Part shown: piece by piece, positions 35,940 to 47,467 of the stretch
Layout of the letters: each line of letters starts with the position of its first letter
How positions within the stretch are numbered: the stretch's first letter is position 1
Assembly (NCBI GenBank): GCA_026225945.1
Contig: JAMJFZ010000681.1
Location: forward strand, 77,058 to 141,057
Length of the DNA: 64,000 nucleotides
Direction of reading: 5' to 3'
Source: Cricetomys ansorgei
Lineage: Eukaryota; Chordata; Mammalia; Rodentia; Nesomyidae
The notes under the pieces: model-generated
Database searches by the model: none
What the model was told of the DNA's origin: nothing
Seen by the model: only the letters and a program-made list of their open reading frames with translations
Translations under genes and position numbers: made by a program

Positions 35940-36690
35940 TTCATGACCCTGGGAGGAATTTTGTAGTCTGGCTGTACATGTTCTTGAATGTGGCCCAGCC
36001 ATGGTCATTCCCACCAACTGACATATTGTAATCCTATACCAAGTGGGGACCATGAGCAAGCTTGCAATGATGATGTGACAGGGTTTTGACAAGCTGTAGT
36101 GAATGGATCACACTGTGGTGGTGATGAGCCTGTGTATCCCATCAAGGGTGGTTTCTGAATATGGAAAATGCCCTGTGAGCAGACACATTGTATGACTCCC
36201 AAACTTCACATGGAGACTGCCAGCCCATTGTAGGGTTTCCTTGCCAGAATCTGGGCCCAAATATTTCAAGTAGCTGCAGACCTCCCAGAACAACTGCCCC
36301 TCTGCAAACTGAGTTACAATACAATTTCACAAAGGTTGATGTGACAAGGATATTCTCTAACTTATTATCATGGTGCCCTTTGTAACTTTGGTGGAGGAAA
36401 TGCTGACATCACCTGTTTGAAAACTGCTCTAGCCTCCTCCTCTTTTAGACAGACCAACACCCTGAGGCACAACTCCAGGTCTTCTTCTGCCAAATACTCC
36501 ATTATCACATAAGTTATTGTCAATGTGTTGATCATGTGAAAAAATTGAGTGATGTTCTTGTGTTCTAAAGACTGAAGATTATTTACTTCAGAGGTGCAGA
36601 GAGAGCTGTTACACATTCCTGCACACCACTGTTTGACCAGAGGTCAAAGCTGATTCACTGCTCTCAGGCAGTCACACATTGACCAGGCCT
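35940..36690 (-). pseudogene. Sperm motility kinase (Smok-type) pseudogene
   Basis: Smok proteins are testis serine/threonine kinases of the AMPK/MARK group, expanded in rodents. The minus strand shows kinase subdomains in order: a decayed N-lobe (ALTSGQTVV, about 36,650); the segment SLEHKNITQFFHMINTLT then YVIMEYLAEEDL (36,500-36,570); CLKEEEARAVFKQVMSA (about 36,400-36,450); and a wrecked HRDLKPENILV equivalent reading HDNKLENILV (about 36,340). After that come CLLTGHFPYSETTLDGI (about 36,140-36,190) and a decayed subdomain XI with RITICQL (about 36,005). The HRD and Lys positions are lost, the DFG/APE region is scrambled, and frameshifts and stops recur. No start codon is seen, and an LTR begins at 36,767 beyond its 5' end. 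Confidence 0.85.
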
Positions 36691-36766
36691 CTCCTATTCA
36701 TGTCTTTCAGAGGAACTATGAGCACTGCAAGTAGCCTAAATTTTAGATACAGCCTCTGTAATTTAG

Positions 36767-37098
36767 TGTTGGGGAAGTTTATTTTTAGTTATGTTTGAAG
36801 TTGTTTTATGCACTGTTGGGTAAGGGGCTATCTAGGCCTTGGTGTTTTGTATTGTTCGCAGATGTTGGATTTCTGTGGGAGTTGTTTAATTGCTAATGAT
36901 CTGCATACTGTATTAGTAGAATACCTGAGGAGTTCTAAAAGAATAAAAACACCTGAGCTCAGATGCTTGGGGTTCCACTGTCCAGTCTGAAGCTGGCCAG
37001 CATGATGGTTTCCTTTGCTGAGATCTGGCAGGGCTCATATGAAAAATGCTTCCCATGTCATCCTTGCTGAGCAGCCACAGCAGTAATGTACTACTACA
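36767..37098 (+). mobile_element. ERVK-type LTR, 5' LTR position
   Basis: It begins TGTTGGGGAAGTTTATTTTT and ends ACTACTACA. It is homologous to the LTRs at 58,948, 60,317 and 63,079. Two bases after its end a primer-binding-site-like TGGTGCACCAATGTG (37,101-37,115) resembles the tRNA-Lys site of class II retroviruses. Internal sequence follows to at least 37,260. Confidence 0.75.
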
Positions 37099-37290
37099 AA
37101 TGGTGCACCAATGTGAAGCAGGACATCATTCAAGTTAATCCAATGTGGAGACAAGGAAGAGGAGAAAGAAACTCAAGACCTCACAGAGTCCAGTAAAGTA
37201 CACTCAGAGAAGCTACTAGAGGATAGAGGTTAAGGTATTAATTGAAGGCTCCTGAAGGAAGAGAGAGAAAGGGAAATAAGCCTCTGTACA
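37099..37290 (+). mobile_element. ERVK-type internal leader sequence
   Basis: It is homologous to the start of the internal region at 59,275-59,370 (GACAAGGAAGAGGAGAAAGA, then GAGTCCAGT). No gag or pol frame remains before similarity is lost. Confidence 0.6.
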
Positions 37291-38890
37291 TGTTTTTTTT
37301 TTCCTTATCTTGCACAATTAACATATTTAAGGACATTTCCCCAAATCCCTGAGAGCAATTCTTAGGTTCTCTAAATGCAAAGCTACAGATCCATATTACT
37401 TATACTTATATGCCCTCATCTCTTTGTTTGTAAATGCTTACCCTTTGTGGAATTTTTTTTTTTTTATTTTCGAGAGTGCTTTTGTTTAGGAATTTTACCC
37501 AGTCCATCATCCCACTTAAGGGTATTTTTCTGTGATATGCTTTGGAGTTAGAGGAAGCATCACAAAGTACCCAAATGAGTTATTTTGCCATAGGAAAACA
37601 TGCAACAGAAAAATAATAGTGTAACGCAAAAAACAAAAAGAAGACCATGGGTCATTCACGTCTGACATCAGGGGTAATAAAGGGATAATGAGAGTCCAGT
37701 TCTGCACAACTTCATATATTGACATCTACTAAGTTACTAACATTCTCTATTGGATACTGGACAGTAACCATTTTACATATTCAGTTATTTCTGAAAAAAA
37801 AGTCCCTTAATCCAGACCCACAACCCCATCAATATGCATTCTTACCTTTTATTAAAGTATTTCCCTAACATATTCAGGTGTACCACATTCAGCAATCAAC
37901 CACATGTAGGAAAATCTCCCTGCACTGCAATTGCTCTGTAAACATGAAAGTCCAAATATTTTGAAATTACATATTAGACTTGCATAACCTGAGTCCTTCC
38001 CAAGAGTGAATAGAGAACTTTTTGTTTACCTGTGCAATTCTGATCCAAGCACAGGGAAAGAAACACCCAATTACCTTTCACATGTTGGTATGTACGGAAC
38101 ATTTTGACATGTAGTATGTGACCAAGAGACAGAATGAAATCTAATTAGGAGAAATCTAATTAGGGCTGACTTGATCTTGTGCAAATCTAGTATAAGACAT
38201 ACAGCTTCTATAAGTTGATCTGTGCATACAAGCAGTAAATGATTCCATATGAAGAGTAAATATTTTCAGTATAGCTTACACTTAATTGAAATTATTTAAA
38301 ATGAAAATAAATATTTTCTCATCCCTAATTTGTGATAACAGTGAATAACTTATATCTAAATGCTCATTGTAGGTAGCTTAGTGAAATATGTGCACTTCTC
38401 AACAGAATCTGTCTGAAAGACAAAAACCAGACCTGACAACAAAAGCAGAAGCAGCACAATGATAGAAACACTGAGTAGCCATTTATAAGTAAATATTTAA
38501 ATTTAAATTACACACTTCATGCTGTTTTCTCAATGATGTCCCATTGGTCAAGCAATGTTAAATTTAATGTATCTTTTAGTATTAAGACAACAAAATTAAA
38601 TGTTTTTAAAATAATATTTTAATTTATAAGTTTTTCATATACCACTGACTTTCTTCAACTCATCCTGGTACTCATCAACATTCTTTTTCTGGGCTTAATG
38701 TCCAGTTTAAACATTATTATTAAAAGCCCACTGAGTCTGGTTAGTGTTGACCATGTGTGAATGTGTGTGAGGCCATCTATTTAGATATGAGCAATCTAGC
38801 AGCAGCCACAACCCCAAAGATAAATTAGTCTCCTCCTTTCATCACCATCAGTTATCAATTGTTTCTCAGCTTGTGGTGGGGCTATTAATA
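37291..38890. other. No gene recognised; AT-rich
   Basis: AT-rich sequence with a T run at 37,450-37,463 and chance frames. No repeat family is clear to me. Confidence 0.4.
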
Positions 38891-38959
38891 AATTGTCCAT
38901 TTGCTTAATAAACATCCCTCATTGGTTTTTTTCTAATGCTCTTTATTATTTACAAGCCA

Positions 38960-39400
38960 TGTCAAATCTCAGGGAATTCAATACCTGGGTGGCTAGGCAG
39001 AGACTTCATTCCATCATCCACTCCTGCTCCCCTGCTTCTCCATTCTCCCCTCCATTCTCCTTCTTGATTCTGCTTGTACTCTTCTCTCCTCTGCTTCCCC
39101 TGCTACCTCCTTTAAACCTTTCCCCAAGCTCCCTTTCCATGTATAGGTCTTCACTACAGAACAATGGTCTCTTAGCATACTTGGCTGGGGGTGATCAGAG
39201 TCTGATCACCTGGCCGCAGACCATTGATCATAGATGGCTGCTTTCTACTGCAGTTAGTCTTTACCTATGGAGATCTGAGTTGCTAGCAGAAAAGTGTAAA
39301 TGCTTAGGAAGCAACGTCTGCCCCCACTGCAAGGCATCAGGCTTCATACTCTGCAAGGCATCAAAGCCCTTTTACAAACCAAAAACATCACACAGGGGTT
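38960..39400 (+). repeat. Interspersed repeat, family not named (copy B)
   Basis: Same family as 29,040-29,520. The 169-codon frame over it starts in unrelated sequence and is pyrimidine-driven (Ser/Pro/Leu rich), so I treat it as chance. Confidence 0.6.
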
Positions 39401-39810
39401 AAATATCCCAAAACATGGGGCTTTGGAAGGTCCCACTTCCTTCATGCTGGAACCTTGGGTGTCTTGATATTGTATAAGAATAGAGTAAGATACACATATG
39501 CTGGGAGTTGAGATGTGAATCAGCTATGCAACATATCAAAAGAACACTTCAGAGTACTTCTCTCCGGATTCATAATTTTAGATTCTTTTTTCTAAGCATT
39601 ATTCTTAAATGCTTCCTGAGATTTCAGAGTGGGAGGTGAATGCAAATGACTCATCATCTAATGAGGAGCCACAGCTGCTTATCCTTATCATGTTGAATAT
39701 TTATGAATCTATTGAACTATGTTAAATAGTTATTAACCACTAAACTCTGCAAAAAAGAATCCTCTGACAAAAGGTGAGAACAGTACAAACCTATGGGTAC
39801 AAACATAAAT

Positions 39811-39827
39811 AATAATAATAATAATAC
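39811..39827. repeat. (AAT)n short microsatellite
   Basis: About six ATA/AAT units. Confidence 0.85.
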
Positions 39828-39996
39828 CAGTAGATTCTCCCTATGCTCTATGATTTTCCTAGCTATAAGCTTTGGATAATTTTACAGCATCAGACATTGA
39901 ATCCCTCCTGTGGATTTCTGATCCACTCAGAACATGGTTGGATAGTCACATAGGTACCACACAGTCATTGTGGACAGTTTTTGCCTGGGCAGTCAG

Positions 39997-40820
39997 TGTT
40001 GCCCTGCTGGGGACTCTGGAGGCCCAGCCCCCATTCCTTGTTCTCACCAGGAACCTCAAATGGTGCCAAGGACCACTGAGGAGCCAGCATATTTCCCTTT
40101 TGGGAGAGTCTAGCTCTGCAAGGCTGGGGAGCCCTGGAACTTGAAACCCTCATAAGAATGCACCCCAGGACTATCAGGGACCCCACTCCCAGCTGGCTGT
40201 GGGGTCCCCCAACCTAACCAAACAGCACAGAAGTGGTCCCAACTAACACAAATGACCCTGAGCTTGGGCCCCCATCCCTCTCTGGACTGAGAATTCCACC
40301 AATCACAGGCCAAAGGAATTTCACCAATCGCAGGCCATGTTGGTAACTCCACCCCCTCCAGAACACTTAAAAAAGGACTGAGCAACCCTCAGTTTTCACT
40401 GTTTCTCCTCAGAGCAGAAGCAGTCACTGACTTGATGAGATCATTGGACAGAAGAAAGAACAGTTCACTTGGGCTTTTCCTATAGAGCTGCAACACCAGG
40501 GACACCTGGCGAGACACTCCTCCATCCTGTTGGGATATTCTCCATTCATCTCCAGGAAGCAAGGAGAGGCAAGACAAAGTGAAGCAGAGCTGGACGTCTC
40601 ACCTCAGCTCTTCTGGGCTGAGCAACTCATCAGTCCTATTGGGATATTTTCCCTTCAGGACTGCACCATCTCTACAGGGAGGTTTTTACCTTTGGAACTG
40701 TGTGGTGCCCAGACAATTACAAAAGTGCTTCATATCTCCATCTATCTTCACTTCTCTATCTGTTCTATCTCTTTCCATCTGATCCAGTTTTTAATAAAAT
40801 AAAAAAAAACCTTTCCAACA
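39997..40820 (+). mobile_element. LTR with duplicated CCAAT boxes
   Basis: It begins TGTTGCCCTGC and ends TTTCCAACA. It contains a near-perfect tandem pair of CCAAT motifs (CACCAATCACAGGCC and CACCAATCGCAGGCC, 40,297-40,336), a weak TATA-like CTTAAAAAAGG (40,367), and a poly(A) signal AATAAAATAAA at 40,793. Another internal near-repeat, TCCTGTTGGGATATTCTCC and TCCTATTGGGATATTTTCC, lies at 40,526 and 40,635. The retroviral class is not certain. Confidence 0.6.
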
Positions 40821-41345
40821 ATCAGGAGAAGACTAAGTCTTAGTAGGGTTGAGAAAAAATTTTTTCTCTGTGTGGCTGATACTGAGGGCCACCGGTTCTA
40901 TTCATAGTCTTTTGCTGAGAGTCACCATCTGCCTAATGACTAGAGCAAGGTTTCTGTATCAATATAGGTGGTGCCGGGCAGGTGAAACCTGACCACCTGG
41001 AGGAATGGTCCCAAGCAGTATAAATAAGTCTAATCAGGGGAATGAAAGCCTATCACCTATTCCTGATCATTGCCAAGTGTCATCAGTCGGTCTAATCGAT
41101 ATAGAAGTCAGAGTCTCTCACTTGGTACAGGATATCATGCTGCCTGGGATACTAAAGGAAAATTCCTGGGCCCTAAGACTGTGTGGAAGACCATGCAAGC
41201 CAAACCCCAAGACAAAGTTCACAGGTATCTGTGTACATGGTCCCAAGGGGAAGTCAGGATCTTTCATCTGATTCTGGAGTTTCTGGAATACAGAGGTAGG
41301 CCTAATCCTAGAAACCAGTATCCCAACTTAGTGGAGGAGTCCTAG
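40821..41345 (+). mobile_element. Probable internal leader of the same LTR element
   Basis: Directly after the LTR. A possible primer-site-like TGGTGCCGGGC lies at 40,970. Two overlapping frames of about 90 codons end at 41,271 and 41,345, with no recognisable gag motif. Confidence 0.35.
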
Positions 41346-41349
41346 TTAG

Positions 41350-42270
41350 CTGTGCTCTGAAATTACTTCTAATGATATTGTAACATATTCTGAATTTGGG
41401 ACTATACTTCAAATACATAGTAACTCTTAGTTATACTTTTCAGTTGGATGGAATTGTTCAAATCTTTCATAATATCATTGAAATTTTCATTTTATAACTT
41501 CTTATTTGATACAATCTTTCCCACGGTAGTGCTATAAGAGTGTGTTCATATGCATGTTGCACCAAAAAACATAGCTCTTCCCTCCACCACAAGAAATAGA
41601 AGAAAAAAACATAATGGAAGGTAAAATTTACATTTTGTTTTAAGTAGCTTTATAAAGAATGTTTACTGAACACATATACTCAGTTTTCTAGCTCAGGAAT
41701 GTTAGTATCTAAATACACCATGAGGGAAAATGAGTTAATTAACAATGGAATGTCTATCTTATGAATCAATAACCGGTTAAATTGAGAGTGTCATATTAGA
41801 GCAGATGCAGATACATATATACATGTAGATAGACCAGGATCCAGATATACATGTGTGTGCATGTATGTTTTGGATCACATTTCAGGTATGTTAGTAAACA
41901 AGACAGAAGAGAGAAAACATGGAATAATGAATATGAACAGTTTCAAACACAGGAAATAAAGAGAGGAAAACGGGGCTGTGTGCCTGGTACATTGGGAGAA
42001 TAAATTCTTTAGAAAAGAATTGTATGGTGTTGTAAATGTAATGAGAGTATTAATGAGTTTCTAATAGAAAGTTTCATTAATACGGAAAAAAAATTATTCT
42101 TAATTTCCATGTTTTCTTCCATGTTGTCAGTAGCATTAGGATCCAGATTAGAGTGTCTTGAACACTAAGAGATTATATAATTACTAAACAAAATAATTAT
42201 GATGGATTAGAGTGAATTTTACAAAAGCACCTTTATAGGCACACAGGTTTTATAACTGCACTTTCTGAGT
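41350..42270. other. No gene recognised
   Basis: AT-rich, chance frames only. Confidence 0.4.
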
Positions 42271-42271
42271 T

Positions 42272-42417
42272 TTTTTTTTCAAGACAGGGTTCCTCTGTTG
42301 AAATTCTGGCTGGAACTCACTCTGTAGACCATGCTTGCCTAGAATTCACAGGGATCGTCCTGTCTCTGCCTCCCAAGTTCTGGAATTAAAGGCATGCACC
42401 ACCACTGCCTAGCTTCT
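42272..42417 (-). mobile_element. B1 SINE
   Basis: Antisense B1 with a T run at the left: CAAGACAGGGTTCCTCTGTT, GGCTGGAACTCACTCTGTAG, CTGGAATTAAAGGCATGCAC. Confidence 0.92.
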
Positions 42418-42599
42418 AACTACATTTATGAACACTCTACCACTTTACACCACAGTCCATGTATTTTTTATGTATTCATATTTTATTTGACCTTATAAGT
42501 TACCAGTAAAATAAACTACTTTTCACAGACAATCTAGAAACAGTTAGTGACAGCAGACTGACTTTTCACAAATGTTGGTAAATTCTCCTAGTAGGGACT

Positions 42600-43065
42600 C
42601 TGTATCACATCATTGGCACCAAGAAAATGGAACTCAAACAATGCATTAACACTATGAGGCCATTAGAATGGTCAAAATGAAAGTCCTAGTGAAGAATTAG
42701 GCACCTGGGGCCACCACACTGCTGACCTGACTGGCAAGTGGTAAAACTACACTGAGTTTTACTACACAGCTAGGCAGTGTTGGGTAATGCTACAGTATGT
42801 TGCCTGGTCTCTCCACTTTAAGGCAGATGTTTACACCTCATAACAGCCCTATTTCTAAGAACCCCACACAGACCCAAATCTGTGGTGAATGGACAAGCAT
42901 ATTGCAATGTGTCCATACAATGGCATCTCTGCAGCCACAAAATAGAGTTGACATTTATAACATGATGTCTCCCAGGACAATCTTGTTGAATGAAACAGAT
43001 ATCATAAAACTTCACTTATATAATATGTGGGTACTAGCTGTTTCACCAACCTTATTTTTTGTGAG
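42600..43065 (+). mobile_element. Old L1-type 3' fragment
   Basis: Words typical of an ancient mammalian L1 3' region occur in order: ACCTCATAACAGCCC, GAATGGACAAGCATATTGCA, TCCATACAATGGCATC, and TTGTTGAATGAAACAGATATC. It is diverged. Confidence 0.5.
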
Positions 43066-43309
43066 TATGAAATAAAGAAAAAAATTCAAATGTAAGATTA
43101 ATGATCAATATACTGGTTAGGAGTCATTCATTCTGTGGTTGATCTCTCCTGGCAGTTTTGTAAGAATCTATGATGTATAATGGATTATTCTCATCCTGGA
43201 ACTTGAGGATATCACAATTGCTTGAAAACTATTCTGACCATATACAAAAGGACAACTGAGGAGGAAATCTGCTCCTTCTCCACTAATTACCTCAAGAAAA
43301 ACCACATGC

Positions 43310-43575
43310 TTATTTTATGCTTTATTATGTTATCATATTATAATATTATGCTCAATGTTTAATTCCATCTGTTTATGTTTTATTATATTGTGTTACATTT
43401 TTTATATTATCTTCAGTGCTGATTTCAAAATGTTTTATGTTTTATTGTAATATCTTCAATGGCTATTTCCATGTGTGGTTTTTTTGTTTTATTACATTGT
43501 ATTATTTTATATTATTAAATTATATTATCTTCCATGTATATTTCCTTTGGCTTATTTTTGATTTTATTAAATTAC
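43310..43575. repeat. AT-rich tandem array, left block
   Basis: Diverged units of the type TTTATTTCCATGTG then TTTTATGTTTTATTATATT then ATCTTCA. These are the same units as at 49,115-49,790, on the other side of the L1. Confidence 0.65.
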
Positions 43576-43944
43576 AGAACCTTTTCAGTTTCATGAGGGA
43601 CCATTTTCTAATCATTGGTCTGAGTGCCTGCACGATCATTGTTCTGTTCAAGAAGTTGTCTCATATGCAAATGTGTTCAAGGCTATTCTCCACATTCTCT
43701 TCTATCAAGTTCAGTGTATCTGGTTTTATGTTGAGGTCTTTGATCCACTTGGACATGCATTGTGTGTGGGATGATAAATATGGTAATATTTTCATTCTTC
43801 TAAGTGCAGACACCTAATGAGACCAGCAGCATTTGTTAAAAGATGCTCTTTTTGTTCCATTGTATCTTTCTGGCTTCTTTATCATCTATTCATAAGTGTG
43901 TTGAAATATGTCTGGATCTTCAATTCAGTTCCATTGATCAACAT

Positions 43945-44452
43945 TGTCCCGACCTGTGAGATCTTCAACCATGACACTAGGAGAAGGCGTGAGAATAGGG
44001 CATGGACAGGGGCGCGAGAAGTGAAAGGCAGACAATCTGTCCGGTCAAGCCTTTGATTTATTGAATACATAGTACCAATATTTATACAATTTTTGAAGTG
44101 GGGAGAAGAACGGGGGATGCGTAAGCAGGTTGCTATGGTAACCTTATCTAGCATGCTGACTAGTCTAACTGGTAGTTTAAGAAATCATCGTGTCAAGGGC
44201 TCCAGAGCAATAAGGAAGTACTGTGAGATTTTCTCTAGGGGCTTCCTGTGTAATCTATAAGGTTGGAAACATGGAATGAAGAAGCAATAAGAATGTATTA
44301 GTTGAAGCAGGCAGTTTTCCCAGAACTGAGCAGCTTTCGGCTATCTGACCTTGTCCACATTCTGTCCATTAAGACCAGAGCAGAAACGGATCTTTTTAAA
44401 AAGTGGGGTGCCTTGTATTTCAAGCTGGCGTCCAGAGGGACTGCTTACCACA
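43945..44452 (-). mobile_element. Solo LTR (ERVK-type), inserted in the L1
   Basis: 508 bp, TG...CA, flanked by a perfect 6-bp target duplication CAACAT (43,939-43,944 and 44,453-44,458). On the minus strand it has TATAAATA at about 44,081-44,088 and the poly(A) signal AATAAA at about 44,057-44,062, and it ends GGTCGGGACA. A 6-bp duplication is usual for class II elements. The CpG content is high against its surroundings, which suggests a fairly young insertion. Confidence 0.9.
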
Positions 44453-45503
44453 CAACATGTGTGTTTTAATGCCAATTCCATGCAGTTTTTACTACTAAAA
44501 CTACGTAATGATGTTTGAAATCAGGGATGGCAATACCTGTGGAAGTTTTTTTATTGTTCAGGATTGTTGTAGCTATCTTGAGTTTATGTTTTTCCATATA
44601 AAATTGAGTCTTGTTCTTTCAAGGTCTATAAAGACCTTGTTGGGATTTTGATAGGTTTTGAATCTGTAGATTGATATGGGTAGGATGGCCATTTTTACTC
44701 GGTTAATCCTACTGATCCATGAACATGCTAGATCTTCAATTTCATTCTTCAAAGATTTGATGTTTTTGTCATATCAGTCATTTGCTCATTTAGACTCACC
44801 CCCAAGATATTTTTATGTTATTTGTGGCTAATGAAAAAGATGTTTCTGATCCCTTTCTCAGTTCATTTGACATTTGTATATAAAGAGCTACTGATTTTTT
44901 TGTGTTGATCATATAGTCAGCCACTTCACTGAAGGTGTTTCTCAGCTGTGTGAGTTTCCTGCTAGAATTTTGGGGATTGCTTATGCACACTATTCTATCT
45001 TCTGCAAATAATGATACTTTGATTTCGTCCTTTCCAACTCATAACCCCTTGATCACCTTCGGATGTCTTATTGCTCTAGCTATGACTTCAAGTACTATAT
45101 TAAATAGGTTATAGAAAGAATGGAGAACTTTGTCTTGTTCCCGATTTTAATGGAATTGCTCTGAGTTTCTCTCCATTCAATTTGATGTTGACTGTGGGCT
45201 TGCTGTAAATTGCTTTTATTAAGTTTAGGTATATGCCTTGTGTTCCTAATCTCACCAAGACTTTTATCATGAATGGGTGTTAGATTTTGTACATGAAATA
45301 GGTCTGTAATTCTCTTTCTTGTAGAATCTTTGTGTAGTTTGGATATCTGGTTACTCTGACCTCATAAAACGAGTTTGGCAATGTCCTGTTTCTATTTTGT
45401 GGAATAATTTGAGGAGTATTGGTATTGGTGTTAACTCGTCTTCAAATATCTGATAGAATTCTGCACTAAAACTCTCTGGCTCTGGGTTGTGATTGTTGTC
45501 GTT

Positions 45504-45593
45504 TCCTCCTCCTCCTCCTCCTCCTCCTCCTCCTCCTTCCTCCTCCTCCTCCTCCTCCTCCTCCTCCTCCTCCTCCTCCTCCTCCTCCTCCTT
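45504..45593. repeat. (CCT)n trinucleotide repeat within L1 ORF2
   Basis: Near-pure CCT repeat with one TTCC interruption near 45,538. It sits where L1 ORF2 antisense normally has a short T-rich run, so it expanded within the element. The Ser, Leu, Pro and Glu homopolymer frames across it are shadows. Confidence 0.95.
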
Positions 45594-46351
45594 CTCTTCC
45601 TTCATCTTTTCTTTTTTTTTGTTTGGGAGAATTTTAATGACTGTTCCTATTTCCTTGGGTGTTATAAGTCTATTAAACTTATTTATCTGACTTTGAGTTA
45701 ATTTTGGTAGGTGTTATATAATAAGAAAATTGTTTATTTCTTTTATATTTTCCAATTTTGTGGAGTATAGATTTTAAAGTATAACCTAATGATTCTTTAG
45801 ATTTCTTCAGTGTCTGTAGTTTTATGCCCCCTTTTCTTTTCTAATTTTGTTAACTTAGACGTTCTCTGTGTCTTTTAATTAGTTTAAATAGGGTTTCTCT
45901 ATCTTGTTGATTTTCTCAAAGAATCTAATCTTTGTTTCATTGATTCTTTTTATTGTTTGTTTCCATTTTATTAATTTCAGCCCCCCGTTTGAATATTTTT
46001 TGCTACCTATTCCTCTTGGGTGGGCATCCTTCTTTTTGTTCCTGACATTTTAGTTGTAGTGTTAAGTCCCTAGTATGAACTCTCTCCATTTTTCTGGTGG
46101 ACATTTTGTGCTATGAATTTTCCTCTAACACCACTTTCATTGTGTCCCAAAAGCTTAGGTATGTAGTGTATTCATTTTCATTGAATTCTAGAAAGTCTTT
46201 AATTTCTTTATTTCTGTCTTGACCCAGTAGTCATTCAGTAGAGAGTTGTCAGTATCCATGAATTTTTAGATCTTAAATAGTTACTATTGTTGTTTAAATC
46301 AGCATTAATTCATGGATGTTTGATAGGATGCAGGAAGTTATGCCAAATTTC

Positions 46352-47010
46352 TTATATCTGTTGAGACTTGCTCTGTGGTGACTCTGTAGTCAATTTTGTA
46401 GAAGGTTCCACGAGATAGTGAACAAAATGTATATTCTTTTGCATTTGAGTTAAATTTGTGTAGAGATCTGTTAGGTTCATTTGGTTTATAACATGTGGTG
46501 CCTCTGGTACTTCTCTGATTGTGTTTTGTCTGGATGACCTGTCAGTTTGTGAGAGTAGGGTATTGAAGTTTCCCACTATCAGTGTGTGAGGTCAATGTAT
46601 GTTTTAAGCTTTAGTAAAGTTTCTTTTACAACCATGGGAGTCCTTGCATTGGGAGTATATATGATAAGAATTGAAATGTTGACTTGGTGGATTTTTCCTC
46701 TGGTGAGTATGAAATGTCCTCCATCTCTTTTGATTAATTTACATTTAAAGTCTATTTTGTTAGATATTACAATGGCTATACCAGCTTGCTTTTTGGGTCC
46801 ATTTACTTGGAAAATATTTTTCCAGCCATTTATTCTGAGATAATGTTTGCCTTTGAGGTGGAGGTGTGTTTCTTGTAAGTAGCAAAAGGATGGATCTTGT
46901 TTTCTGCATCTATTCTGTGAATCTGTCTTTTTACTGGGGAATTCAGTCCATTGATATTGAGAGATATCAAAGACCAATGATTGTTAGGTACCATTACTTT
47001 GCAGTTATTA
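46352..47010 (-). pseudogene. L1 ORF2 endonuclease domain, broken
   Basis: This is the N-terminal apurinic-endonuclease-like domain of the L1 ORF2 protein, which nicks target DNA for retrotransposition. The frame is open in pieces (46,579-46,977 and 46,352-46,576) with a shift between them. The catalytic-core neighbourhood QETHL is preserved, and the later part reads NLTDLYTNL. Stops and shifts mean no functional product. Confidence 0.85.
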
Positions 47011-47018
47011 TTGGCTTT

Positions 47019-47019
<1 letters not shown>

Positions 47020-47065
<46 letters not shown>
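47020..47065. repeat. (TG)n in the L1 inter-ORF spacer
   Basis: Pure TG run between the end of ORF1 (about 47,110) and the start of ORF2 (about 47,010) in the minus-strand L1. Confidence 0.95.
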
Positions 47066-47070
<5 letters not shown>

Positions 47071-47467
47071 ATTGATTTTAATTGTGTGAGATTATTTATT
47101 TCCTGTGTTTTCATGAGTGTAGTTTATCTTCTTGGATTGGTGTTTTCATTCTAGTGTCTTTTGTCGGGTTCTATTTATAAATATTGTTTGAATTTGGCTT
47201 TATCATGGAATACTTTTTTTTTCTCCAACCATGGTAATTGAAAATTTTGTTGGATATAGTAGTCTTGACTGTCATCTGTGGTATCTTAGAGTCTGTAGCA
47301 CATCTGTCTAGGCCCTTGTGCCTTTCAGAGTCTCTGTTGTTAAGCTGGGTATATCGCTGATAGGTTTGTATATTTTACTTGCTGTTTTTTCTCTTTTGTC
47401 TTTTAGTGTTCTTTCTTTGTTATATATGTTTAGTGTTTTGATTATTAATATTTTTTTTTTACTGATG

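Noticed and set aside
38893..39402. 169-codon plus-strand open frame
   Set aside because: It overlaps an interspersed repeat and is driven by a pyrimidine-rich stretch giving Ser/Pro/Leu runs. The homologous repeat copy at 29 kb does not keep the frame.
45351..45701. Poly-Glu, poly-Ser, poly-Leu and poly-Pro frames on both strands
   Set aside because: All are translations of the (CCT)n microsatellite inside L1 ORF2.
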